Source of the DNA: Tolypothrix sp. FACHB-123 | GTDB taxonomy: Bacteria > Cyanobacteriota > Cyanobacteriia > Cyanobacteriales > Nostocaceae | Direction: 5' to 3' | Length of the DNA: 64,000 nucleotides | Assembly: GCF_014697075.1 (NCBI RefSeq) | Contig: NZ_JACJRE010000015.1 | Coordinates: 62,001 to 126,000, forward strand | Shown: piece by piece, positions 42,572-50,904 of the stretch | How the letters are laid out: every line of letters begins with the position of its first letter | Numbering within the stretch: the stretch's first letter is position 1 | Notes under the pieces: model-generated | Seen by the model: only the letters and a program-made list of their open reading frames with translations | Database searches by the model: none | What the model was told of the DNA's origin: nothing | Made by a program: the position numbers and the translations under genes

Positions 42572-44122
42572 ATGGACGTTTGGGGTTATGCACGGGTTTC
42601 AACGGATGAGCAGGCGGAAGATAAAGGTGCGTTAATCAAACAAATGCGGCGGTTGCGTGATGCTGGCGCAACGCACATATATTATGACGTAGAAAGCCGG
42701 ACGAGCGATCGCCGCAAGGGACTGTTACAGTTAATTGAAGATATCAATGCAACCGCACCGGGGAAAGTAGCGAAGCTGTTATTTATTCGCATTGACAGGT
42801 TAACATCTTCATCAATGACATTTTATCGGTTGATGGATGCGTTAAAAAAGAAAAGTATACAGCCATCTGCGTTAGATGAACCTTTTGATTTATCAAGTAT
42901 TGGTGGTGAGTTAACCATCGATGTCAGACTAGCAGCATCTAAGTATGAGGTGAAAATGCTGGCGATGCGAGTCAAAAAAGAACGCGATACCCGCAAAGAA
43001 AATAAAAAACCACACTGGAATGCCCCATTGGGGTATATTGTGGAGGATGATAAGTACAAACGCGATGAACGTGCTTGTGTTTGTTTGCTTGCTGGTAAGA
43101 GAGAATTTACGCGATCGCAATTAATGCGATTTGTCTTTGATACCTTTTTTAAAGTCGGTACAGTATCGCAAACAGCAAAAGTCCTTCACGATACTTTCGG
43201 TATTCAAGCCAACGCTGTCCCCAAAGCCACCGATACGAGAATAAATGTCCTCACAGAAAATGAGGAAATCTTACTAGAAAATATCAACAAATCCCGTAGC
43301 GGTGCATTAAATCTGCGTTATCCTCACACCGGGTTGAAATGGTCTGTTTCTGGGTTACGCTCTATACTGGTTAACCCTATCTATGCTGGGGGAACGCTGT
43401 ACAATATTATGGTTCGTCCTAAAGGACACCGCAAACCTTTCGATGAATGGGAAGTCACCTGGGGAACCCACGAAGATGAAGCGATTATTACCCGTGAAGA
43501 ACACGAACGGATCAAAGCCATGATTCGTGAGAATCGCAATAATCGCTGGGCTACTGAACAAAAATATGTTAACCCATTTGCTAACTTAGTTAAATGCGCA
43601 CACTGTGGCGCAGCTTATAGCCGCCAATGCAAAAAATTAGTTAAACGCCAAGGGTTTATTCGTCATCACTATCAATGCAGTTTTTACCGCACAAATGCTT
43701 GTCAAAATGGACGCATGATTGCTTCCGATGAATTAGAAAAACAAGTAATTAATCATTTAGTTCGTGAAGCAGAAAGGTTAGCAGGATTAGTAGAAGTAAA
43801 AGTTGATAATACTGAAGAATCAGCAGAAATTAAAACACTAAGAGCTTCTTTAAATACCTTAGAAGCATTACCATCAAATCCTGCCATTGAAAAAGCTAAA
43901 GAAGATATCAGAATGCAAATAGCGACAGCTTTAGCGGTGACAAATAACGCATCCAAGCAATATTTAATCGCTAAAGAACGGATTATTTCTGCCTTTTCTA
44001 ACGAGAGATATTGGCAACAATTAGAACCAGAAGATAAACAAGCTTTGCTTAAAGGATGTATCAAAAAAATAGTGGTAGATGGCAACCTAGTTACAGGAAT
44101 TGAATTACTATATTTACACTAA
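42572..44122 (+). CDS. large serine recombinase (XisF-like), nifK-element excisase
   Basis: A 516-residue large serine recombinase. The N-terminus MDVWGYARVSTDEQ places the nucleophile at Ser10. IRIDRLTSSSMTFYRLMDAL follows, then a recombinase domain with PHWNAPLGYIV and NPIYAGGTLYN, a zinc ribbon CAHCGAAYSRQC...YQCSFY and a C-terminal coiled coil. It is the only intact recombinase in the nifK element and so the likely excision enzyme. It resembles XisF of the fdxN element and the recombinase at 13114-14430. It reads inward from an internal att-like site 59 bp upstream. It ends overlapping a small convergent gene by 4 bp. Confidence 0.92.
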   Translation: MDVWGYARVSTDEQAEDKGALIKQMRRLRDAGATHIYYDVESRTSDRRKGLLQLIEDINATAPGKVAKLLFIRIDRLTSSSMTFYRLMDALKKKSIQPSALDEPFDLSSIGGELTIDVRLAASKYEVKMLAMRVKKERDTRKENKKPHWNAPLGYIVEDDKYKRDERACVCLLAGKREFTRSQLMRFVFDTFFKVGTVSQTAKVLHDTFGIQANAVPKATDTRINVLTENEEILLENINKSRSGALNLRYPHTGLKWSVSGLRSILVNPIYAGGTLYNIMVRPKGHRKPFDEWEVTWGTHEDEAIITREEHERIKAMIRENRNNRWATEQKYVNPFANLVKCAHCGAAYSRQCKKLVKRQGFIRHHYQCSFYRTNACQNGRMIASDELEKQVINHLVREAERLAGLVEVKVDNTEESAEIKTLRASLNTLEALPSNPAIEKAKEDIRMQIATALAVTNNASKQYLIAKERIISAFSNERYWQQLEPEDKQALLKGCIKKIVVDGNLVTGIELLYLH

Positions 44123-44313
44123 GCAACTTTTTTCGATTTACGCTGCTTAGTAGCTTTTTTCTCTGGCTTTACCTGATGCACCTGAGCATTTTGGCGTTCT
44201 AGTTCGCGTTGCTCAAATTCAATTACCGTGCGGGCGACTAATTCAGCGAGTGTTTCATATCGTGTCATTTGTAGCGGCTCCATCATTACCTTAAACATAG
44301 CGAAGAAATTCAA
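44119..44313 (-). CDS. small basic hypothetical protein
   Basis: A possible 64-residue protein. It has an acidic helical centre (TRYETLAELVARTVIEFEQR) and a Lys-rich tail (KPEKKATKQRKSKKVA). It converges on the recombinase with a 4-bp overlap of the stop codons, an arrangement that tends to be conserved when both are real. No family is recognised. It could be a DNA-binding accessory factor, but that is a guess from charge and position. Confidence 0.45.
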   Translation of the reverse strand: MNFFAMFKVMMEPLQMTRYETLAELVARTVIEFEQRELERQNAQVHQVKPEKKATKQRKSKKVA

Positions 44314-44583
44314 AAAATCTGTTAGCTGTAAGCTTTTTTTATGTATTAAATTTTTACAGATTAATTGATGATAAAAAGCGCCATGAATGCAGAGGTATTT
44401 TTGCTGATTACAGAGAGCGATCGCTAAAAATTAGACACCAAATTATCATGTTTTAAAACAATCAATTATGGTAAATAATGCCACCAATATTGTCAGTAAA
44501 AAAATGTAACAAATGGGTATGGGCATTGGTATGACCTCTAGAATATATGGATGTATCGCAAATATTATTTAAATTGGTATCAT

Positions 44584-45168
44584 TTAAGCTGAACTTCCAC
44601 TTTCGCCAGTCATCACCGCAGCTGTAATTAAATGTGCTAACCGTAAAGCTTCAGGAACTTTCCCGCAGTCAGTTAAGCGTTCCAATACCTGAGCTATCAC
44701 CGCAGGTTCTTCTCCGCTAACTTGGAAGAAAAACGGTGCATAATCGTAAATTGTCCCTGCTTGCTGTAAATTATTGTATCGCTTTTGAAAATCTGGTAAA
44801 TTCCTCATGGCTGCTTCTACCGCAGCTAAATCAGGTTGACGACGCATCACAGTTACACAGGGTAATTGCAAGCGCAGAGATAATTCTCGAAGATTGACAA
44901 CATTAAACCCACCAAAAGCAATGCCATCTAACAATACTAGATGTAATTGTGGTAAAAATTTTCTGCCGATTAACAAATTGCAGATAACTTCTGTAGCATC
45001 AAAACCATCTTGGTGAATTTTACCCCAAACCATACCTTCAAATCGAGTTCCCGCACACACTACCCCAGCTAGAGATACCTGCTCATCAACACCCTTGATA
45101 AAAGGTGCATCATCAAAGCCGATAACGCGAATAGTCCGATTGAGTTTGACTAAAGATTCAAGTTTCAT
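44584..45168 (-). CDS. DUF99 family protein (endonuclease dU-like)
   Basis: A 194-residue DUF99 protein: VIGFDDAPFIKGVDEQVSLA near the N-terminus, then LVLLDGIAFGGFNVVNL and LPCVTVMRRQPD. The archaeal relatives of this family have been described as endonucleases acting on deoxyuridine. The cyanobacterial members are uncharacterised. It stands alone on the minus strand within the nifK element. Confidence 0.85.
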   Translation of the reverse strand: MKLESLVKLNRTIRVIGFDDAPFIKGVDEQVSLAGVVCAGTRFEGMVWGKIHQDGFDATEVICNLLIGRKFLPQLHLVLLDGIAFGGFNVVNLRELSLRLQLPCVTVMRRQPDLAAVEAAMRNLPDFQKRYNNLQQAGTIYDYAPFFFQVSGEEPAVIAQVLERLTDCGKVPEALRLAHLITAAVMTGESGSSA

Positions 45169-45370
45169 GAAGCTCTTATTTGTGGACTGAAGTCTGCACT
45201 ACAAACCTTTAATTAGTTGCAATAGCATAGCCTAGATATACCTAAATATAAACCTTGACTGTAGAATTTATCACCTGAGATAGATGAAAATATTAGTTAA
45301 AATATAGTGTTTTTTCGGACAAAAAATGGTAATCTACAAACTCATTTTGAGTCAAAACTGAGGTAAGTAT

Positions 45371-45811
45371 ATGGAAGCTCTTGCACTGCCTATATTTCTG
45401 ATTTTTATGGCGTTGACTATCCATCTTCCCCAAAGAGGGCCAGCTAAAATCAACAGGACGAGAGGTGGAAGCGTAGTTATTGATGTCACATTCAATCAAA
45501 ACAAGACATTTCCCATGATTTTGGATACAGGCGCAGATATGACAATCATCACGCAAAAAATGGCTAGTGCTTTAAAAGTGGAACAAATGGGTGCAATCCC
45601 ATTTAGGGTAGCTAATAACCAAGTAGTTATGTGGCCTGTAGGGATGGTAAAGTCGGTAGAAGTTGGTGGTGCGGTAGTAGATAATGTTAATGTAGCGATC
45701 GCACCAGAAAGGTCAGTTGGTCTTTTAGGACAAAGCTTTTTAGCAAAATGTGATTACACCATCGAGGGTGATGTTTTGAAATGCACTCGCAAATGGACGC
45801 CAGAGGGTTGA
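45371..45811 (+). CDS. retropepsin-like aspartic protease
   Basis: A 146-residue protein. A short hydrophobic N-terminus (LPIFLIFMALTI) may be a signal or anchor. The aspartic protease motif is FPMILDTGADMTIITQKMA (catalytic Asp in D-T-G), and the conserved VGLLGQSFLAKCDYTIEGD follows near the end. This is the clan AA single-domain type that dimerises. The substrate is unknown. Confidence 0.85.
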   Translation: MEALALPIFLIFMALTIHLPQRGPAKINRTRGGSVVIDVTFNQNKTFPMILDTGADMTIITQKMASALKVEQMGAIPFRVANNQVVMWPVGMVKSVEVGGAVVDNVNVAIAPERSVGLLGQSFLAKCDYTIEGDVLKCTRKWTPEG

Positions 45812-46372
45812 TATGTTCGCAATTAAAAAACTGATATTTAGCGAGATTTTGTAACCTACATCTGTTACCTGATTTTAATTAATTAGTATAAGACGTACTC
45901 TTCTGTGTCATTTTCATCATTTATATTAGACTTGCACAAAATATAATCTAGGTGCGCAAAAATGGGAGAAAATAAATTATATTTAAACGCAAATTGATAA
46001 AGCGTATTAGGTTTGTCCTTATTAATCAGGACTTACGCAAAAATTTCCCAAATCCTTAATTTATGGAACCGCCTTCGCGTAGCGTCTCGCAGAGAAGACG
46101 CCAAGACGCCAAGAATTAGTAGAGTGTGCGTAAGTGCTATTAATAAATATAGCGCAATTAAAAAGGCACTGGATAAACTCAACTTTACCCATAGTGCCCT
46201 GATAAGCTAATCTGCTTTGAAGTTGCATAATCCTTTGCCTTAGAAAGACGCGGGGACGCAGAAAAGGGGAGACACGGGGATGCAATTTGAATGATTACTA
46301 GCTTACTAATTATGATGTAAAATTACTGATAAACAGTGTTGCAGTGATTTTTATGTGATTGATAATTAGCAG
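45812..46372. other. gene-free spacer with dispersed repeats
   Basis: 561 bp. It has two dispersed Nostoc-type repeats (CTTCGCGTAGCGTCTCGC with AGAAGACGCCAAGACGCCAA near 46070-46115, and GACGCGGGGACGCAGAAAAG near 46247) and a partial MITE end (GATAAGCTAATCTGCTTTGA at 46200). No coding sequence is convincing. Confidence 0.5.
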
Positions 46373-46603
46373 ATGAAAGCTTTAAGAGAATATTGTTTAA
46401 GTCTTGTAGATAAAGACCTGATGCCTACAGCATTTAAGACTGCTGTAGTGGTAGGTTCTCTCCTGTTTTTACTCAATCACGGAGCGGCGACTATCAAAGG
46501 TCAAATGAGTAGAGAACGCTGGATTTCTGCGGCGCTGACATACATAGTTCCCTATATGGTGAATATTCACGGTCAGTATGTCAGTCGTGCTAGAAAACGC
46601 TGA
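46373..46603 (+). CDS. nrtS: NrtS-like small membrane protein (nitrate/nitrite transporter family)
   Basis: A 76-residue protein with two hydrophobic segments, TAFKTAVVVGSLLFLLNHG and WISAALTYIVPYMVNIHG. Its pattern matches the NrtS family, small proteins that form nitrate/nitrite transporters in some cyanobacteria and bacteria, usually of two subunits. Only one gene is present here. Since it lies within the nifK element, it would be lost from the heterocyst chromosome. Identification is from motif memory. Confidence 0.75.
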   Translation: MKALREYCLSLVDKDLMPTAFKTAVVVGSLLFLLNHGAATIKGQMSRERWISAALTYIVPYMVNIHGQYVSRARKR

Positions 46604-46684
46604 CCAAAGATAGGCATTTTTGACAAGCTTTGCTAAAAAACCTTAAAGTAATCTTTATAGTAAAATTACTTACACATTTTTTGA

Positions 46685-46969
46685 ATGCAGAGTATATTAT
46701 TTAAACTATTGAACAAAGAATCGATTACATATTGGCTGATTGCAAGACAAAAAATTATGATTCGACAACAACAAGAAACAGAATTATGGATAAACCTAAT
46801 GCGTCAACGACTAAAATATGTACCTAAGGGACTATACGCTTTAGAAATTGAGTATTTTTTAAATAAAATTGAAGAAAATTTGCATGATGAACGAATAGTT
46901 GATGATTGTATTTATAACCTGCAAATGTTACGCATTCAAAGACAACAGGAAAATTCGATAATGAATTAG
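46685..46969 (+). CDS. small hypothetical helical protein
   Basis: 94 residues, rich in Gln, Ile and Leu, probably all-helical (QRLKYVPKGLYALEIEYFLN, DCIYNLQMLRIQRQQENSIM). No family is recognised. It lies 81 bp after nrtS on the same strand, so the two may be co-transcribed. Confidence 0.5.
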   Translation: MQSILFKLLNKESITYWLIARQKIMIRQQQETELWINLMRQRLKYVPKGLYALEIEYFLNKIEENLHDERIVDDCIYNLQMLRIQRQQENSIMN

Positions 46970-47102
46970 CTTCACTTACACAAAATTGTGGCGATTAAAG
47001 CGTAGCTAGAATTAGGGTATTGATTGGAGGATACTGTCAGTTGTCATTGCGTATTTATTCCTTTGACTTCCTCCTGTTCACACCCCAATTCTATACAATA
47101 TT

Positions 47103-47318
47103 TACGAGCTGCGGCGCTGACGCATAAATTTTTCTCGACTCAACAAAGCGATTCCTAATGTGACGATACCAATCCCTACACATTAAATCACATTTAAAGT
47201 TTCGCTAATTGTAGCCCATGCAATCAGGGCTGTCATTGCTGGGCTGTTAGCGCCGATAATAGAAGCTGTTGTTGCACCAATTTTGCGAATTCCTAAATTG
47301 TTGAGACTGGGTATTGGT
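47103..47318 (-). pseudogene. C-terminal remnant of an EamA transporter
   Basis: The minus strand encodes LGIRKIGATTASIIGANSPA, then LIAWATISETLNVI and a TAA at 47181-47183. It continues in the same frame as CVGIGIVTLGIALLSREKFM to a TAA near 47103. Together these make the last ~70 residues of a DMT/EamA protein with one in-frame stop. The 5' part is gone. Confidence 0.75.
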
Positions 47319-47612
47319 AATTTCTTCCCTTCCCTATGACCAAAAACTTCATCCTCCTTGTGGGTAAAGTTTTTCATGTAAAACTAATTATTAGGTAAAC
47401 TAAGCAAAGTATCACCCAGGGAAAAAGCCCACAATCGAGCTTAAGCTCATCCCACCTCTAAAAGAAGATGGGATTTCTCGTTGACGGTTGACGGTTGACA
47501 GTTAACAGTCATCAGTCAACGGTGTCGAGGTATCTTTCATCCCATCTCTAGAAAGGAGTGGGTTTTCCCGACACTTTTTTATAATTAAACTCGGATAGCT
47601 CAAGGCATAAAG

Positions 47613-48446
47613 ATGATCAAAGAGATAACACGTCGCAACTTTATCGCAACTGCTACCCTTGCTACAGGCTTTGCGCTAGCAGTACAGCCTGTGACAGCGA
47701 AAGTCATCACCACCGATACTCAAGGATTAATCGCAGGTGCGGTGAAAATTCCTGTAGCAGATGGGGAAATTCCTGCTTATAGAGCGCAGCCAGCAACAGG
47801 CGAGAATTTCCCGATTGTGCTGGTGATTCAAGAAATCTTTGGCGTACACGAGCATATTCAGGATGTCACCCGCCGCTTTGCCAAATTGGGATATTTAGCG
47901 ATCGCACCTGAATTATTTGTCCGTCAAGGTGATGTGTCAAAATTAAGTAATGTTGATGAAATTCGGCCCATTGTAGCCAAAGTCCCTGATACTCAGGTAC
48001 TATCTGACCTTGATGCCACTGTAGCTTGGGCAGCAAAATCTGCCAAGGGCAATGCTGATAGAGTAGGGATTACGGGTTTTTGCTGGGGTGGTCGCATTAC
48101 TTGGTTATATTCGGCACATAATCCCCAAGTTAAAGCAGGTGTGGCTTGGTATGGCAGACTAGTCGGTAATGCAACAGAACTTCAACCTACGCATCCCGTA
48201 GATATTGCTTCTAAGCTAACAGTTCCCGTACTCGGATTATACGGTGGTAAAGATACTGGCATTCCTCTAGACACAGTAGAGCAAATGCGCGAGCGTTTAA
48301 AGTCTAGCAGTAGCAAATCGCAAATTATTGTCTATCCCGATGCACCTCACGCTTTTTATGCCGATTATCGCCCTTCCTATCGGGAAAAAGAGGCGAAAGA
48401 CGGTTGGAAACGCCTGCAAGCTTGGTTTAAACAGCATGGGTTGTAA
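47613..48446 (+). CDS. exported dienelactone hydrolase family protein
   Basis: A 277-residue alpha/beta hydrolase. The N-terminus [20 protein letters not shown] is a good twin-arginine export signal. The catalytic triad is visible: Cys in GFCWGGR, Asp in [11 protein letters not shown] and His in DAPHAFYAD. The family hydrolyses dienelactones or other esters; the substrate here is unknown. A second family member without a signal is encoded at 58180-58899 on the nifD element. Confidence 0.92.
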   Translation: MIKEITRRNFIATATLATGFALAVQPVTAKVITTDTQGLIAGAVKIPVADGEIPAYRAQPATGENFPIVLVIQEIFGVHEHIQDVTRRFAKLGYLAIAPELFVRQGDVSKLSNVDEIRPIVAKVPDTQVLSDLDATVAWAAKSAKGNADRVGITGFCWGGRITWLYSAHNPQVKAGVAWYGRLVGNATELQPTHPVDIASKLTVPVLGLYGGKDTGIPLDTVEQMRERLKSSSSKSQIIVYPDAPHAFYADYRPSYREKEAKDGWKRLQAWFKQHGL

Positions 48447-48463
48447 AAGCTGCTGAATTACAG

Positions 48464-48571
48464 ATAAGCTAATCTGCTTTTAAGTTGCACAATCCATTGT
48501 GAGGGCTGTTGACGGTTGACGGTTGATTGTCCTTATTTGTAGTTATGCAATTTAGATGCGTATTAGCTTAT
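48464..48571. repeat. MITE-like inverted repeat element, copy 2
   Basis: It starts ATAAGCTAATCTGCTTTTAA and ends with TATTAGCTTAT. The ends are imperfect inverted repeats of about 30 bp, and the middle has GAGGGCTGTTGACGGTTGAC. It is related to 4601-4722 and 49521-49600. Confidence 0.7.
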
Positions 48572-48728
48572 TTTTACGGGCACAATATATTGTGTCCCTA
48601 CCTTTTTTTTACAAAGTCTCAGGATTTAGCGTGATGTCTACGACGGACTATGTCTACGCATTTATGCAATAATTTTTGACGATGAAATAAGCGATCGCGC
48701 ATTCAGTCAACATACAAAATTTGCGATC

Positions 48729-48908
48729 GTTGGTTCACAACGTGAGGACGTTCGTTCACAATGTGAGGATGTTGGTTCATAACGTGAGGACGTTCGTTCA
48801 TAACGTGAGGACGTTGGTTCACAACGTGAGGACGTTGGTTCACAACGTGAGAACGTTGGTTCATAACGTGAGGACGTTCGTTCACAACGTGAGGACGTTG
48901 GTTCATAA
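48729..48908. repeat. 21-bp tandem repeat array (8.5 units)
   Basis: Consensus GTTSGTTCAYAACGTGAGGAC with eight full units and a partial ninth. Changes are mostly at positions 4 (C/G) and 10 (C/T). It sits 219 bp upstream of the 49128-49523 gene. Because 21 is a multiple of 3, frames stay open on both strands, but no start or ribosome site supports a peptide. There are no spacers, so it is not CRISPR. Confidence 0.9.
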
Positions 48909-49127
48909 GACAAACGTTTTGGTGCGTTGCGCTACGCGACAACACACCATACATGTTTGAGTATAATTACAAATTTCAAAATAGAATAAAATTCGGTAAT
49001 TACTGAGGACTTAATTAAAAATTTTTTGGGAGAAATGCCTGATTTTGGCTAATTTTACTGAACCAAATTTTTATATTCTTGAGAGACCCTAGAAAGAAGA
49101 ATAAATTTAAGTAAAAGGTATGGATTA

Positions 49128-49523
49128 ATGCCACGGCAAAAAAAAACTTCTTCTGTGCTGAAAAAAACTGAACAGCAGACAATTGGGTTTAAATCGATCG
49201 ATCCCAATCTTGATTTTGGTGATTCCATCAGTTTGAAGCAATTGACTGAGTTAACTAAGGAATTACGGGAAGAACTCAATCAATATAATTATCTGTTAAA
49301 CACCCTTGACTTAGCAAAGGCAAAAATCGAAACCATAGAAAAGAGCATTCGCCAAACTTCAGAACGCTTGGTTAGTGGTGTGGTGTTTAAGTATGGTAAA
49401 GATAGCAGGGAATATGAAATGCTCGGTAGGGTACGCACAAGCGATCGCGTCCGTAAAGCTATTATCACGCGGTTGAAAACAAAAGCCGAAGCAACAAAAG
49501 CAGCTTCTACAAAAACGGTTTAA
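49128..49523 (+). CDS. conserved hypothetical protein, paralogue on nifD element
   Basis: A 131-residue protein of unknown family. It has a basic N-terminus, an IDPNLDFGDSISLKQLT block, a coiled-coil middle (about 45-80), VVFKYGKDSREYEMLGRVRT, then a Lys/Arg-rich tail. It is clearly homologous to the 126-residue protein at 56898-57278 in the nifD element (NPNLDFG; QYGKDSDEYSMAGGTRKSER). Both genes follow a 20-21-bp tandem array at about 220-250 bp. A nucleic-acid-binding role is suggested by the basic termini, nothing more. Confidence 0.7.
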   Translation: MPRQKKTSSVLKKTEQQTIGFKSIDPNLDFGDSISLKQLTELTKELREELNQYNYLLNTLDLAKAKIETIEKSIRQTSERLVSGVVFKYGKDSREYEMLGRVRTSDRVRKAIITRLKTKAEATKAASTKTV

Positions 49524-49600
49524 ATTGCATAACTACTAATCAGGGCTGTCAACAGTCAACAGCCCTCATAATCAATTGTGCAACTTAAAAGCAGAAAGCT
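49521..49600. repeat. MITE-like repeat, shortened copy
   Basis: TAAATTGCATAACTACTAAT, then GGGCTGTCAACAGTCAACAG and CCCTCATAATCAATTGTGCA, ending ACTTAAAAGCA. The GGGCTGT...ACAGCCC core forms a hairpin between two convergent genes and could serve as terminator for both. Confidence 0.65.
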
Positions 49601-50718
49601 CACTGCTTCCGCCGTACATAGCTAACCCCATCCAGCCAAATCACACTCTTGGGATCTTGCGGATCTGTAATGAGAATGCGCCGCTCGCTAGATTTATCAT
49701 CGTAAGTAATGTACAGTGTTAACCCCTGAACGCGATAGGTACCGCGCTGATTGGGTGCGACGCTGTTGATAGCAACTGATTCGTTACTTGCACCTGCACC
49801 TTGACCGCGTATCACTCGTCCATTGGGAAAAAAGCGATATTGTTGCCATGCTACCACGGAATCACTACCGCCAATCGCTACGTTTCCCGTACCGGAGAGT
49901 GAGCGAAATAAGCCGTTAAGTTTGAAATTATCTGGTAATTTAGGATATGTCTTAGAAAAAGGTAAGGCTTTCCAATCGCCTTTGTTTGCTAGCTCTATTT
50001 TGCCACCTTGACGCCGCCAACGAGTCCATTCATCTGGGTTAGCGCGTTTGTGGGCGGCAATTCCACCTTTAAAAGATAACCCTTCCACATTAGTTAAAGC
50101 CTCACCGTTACGAAACAGCACTACAGGATAAATATCAGTAGTTAAAAAGCCACCAATGCCCATTTTTGTCCGGGAATTGAAACCAAAGCTGTCAATTTGC
50201 TTGACAATTTCATTATCTCCGGAGGAAGTAACAGCTTCAGGTTTTTTAGCAGCCTGTTGCGGAGCTTTTTTTGGTGTTTTTGGCGGTTGACTTCCTGATG
50301 AAATGATTTGTGGTGATACCTTAGCAAATTGAGCATCGGGTAATTGTGACAACGATACCGCCACAGTACAAACATCTACATTGGCGCGTTGACTGGTAAC
50401 TGGTTTAATAATTGCTTCTAAAGCTGTGTCTAGTTGTCGTTTTTGAGTAGGGTATTTATCGAATTCCGGTAAACGCGAGCGGATTTGGGCGACACCGTTG
50501 GCTTTTTCCCAAGCTTGAACTTTAGCCGCATCCCCAGCAGTAAAGCCGCTACCTTGCTGACATTGGGTAGCAAAGTAATCGAATGCTTTCACCACTAGCG
50601 CCGCCTTCATGAATGCTTCACTTGTGATGTCAGGATTTTGCCCATAGGCACTCCCAACCCCAGTTAGTGAAACTAGCATAGTCATGGCGATCGCATTTAC
50701 TCGCATACAAACCCCCAT
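49600..50718 (-). CDS. exported hypothetical protein
   Basis: A 372-residue protein with an N-terminal signal peptide (MRVNAIAMTMLVSLTGVGSA then YGQNPD). The mature part has an Ala/Lys/Pro-rich linker around residues 145-165 (PKTPKKAPQQAAKKPEAVTS). A C-terminal beta-rich domain contains GRVIRGQGAGASNESVAI and GTYRVQGLTLYITYDDKSS. I recognise no family. A second ATG at 50706 is an equally possible start. Location is periplasm or cell surface. Confidence 0.75.
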   Translation of the reverse strand: MGVCMRVNAIAMTMLVSLTGVGSAYGQNPDITSEAFMKAALVVKAFDYFATQCQQGSGFTAGDAAKVQAWEKANGVAQIRSRLPEFDKYPTQKRQLDTALEAIIKPVTSQRANVDVCTVAVSLSQLPDAQFAKVSPQIISSGSQPPKTPKKAPQQAAKKPEAVTSSGDNEIVKQIDSFGFNSRTKMGIGGFLTTDIYPVVLFRNGEALTNVEGLSFKGGIAAHKRANPDEWTRWRRQGGKIELANKGDWKALPFSKTYPKLPDNFKLNGLFRSLSGTGNVAIGGSDSVVAWQQYRFFPNGRVIRGQGAGASNESVAINSVAPNQRGTYRVQGLTLYITYDDKSSERRILITDPQDPKSVIWLDGVSYVRRKQ

Positions 50719-50904
50719 ATCATGACGTTAACGGTGGAATTAAACGACAGTAGATATGTATAGCACCCACTCATGCAGATTATCTCTTCATCTCAGTTGT
50801 CACAGATGCGATTAATCGCATCTGTACAGTTGTCAGTTGCTCTAGAATACAACAAATGAGTAAAGTCAGAGAAATATCTTGTTTTAGCAGAGGTACGGAA
50901 ATAA

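Larger units (their letters stand above)
48447..49127. other. spacer with MITE and tandem array
   Basis: This 681-bp stretch holds a complete MITE-like element (48464-48571), a 21-bp tandem array (48729-48908) and a GCGTTGCGCTACGCGACAAC repeat (about 48924-48943). Reading frames across the array are repeat artefacts. Confidence 0.6.

Noticed and set aside
48729-48908. Possible CRISPR array
   Set aside because: The units are directly adjacent with no unique spacers, there are no cas genes, and the repeat is 21 bp.
48703-48960. Long open frames on both strands with 7-residue repeats such as VHNVRTF or NQRPHVV
   Set aside because: They are produced by the 21-bp tandem array, whose unit length is a multiple of three; no ribosome site or start supports them.
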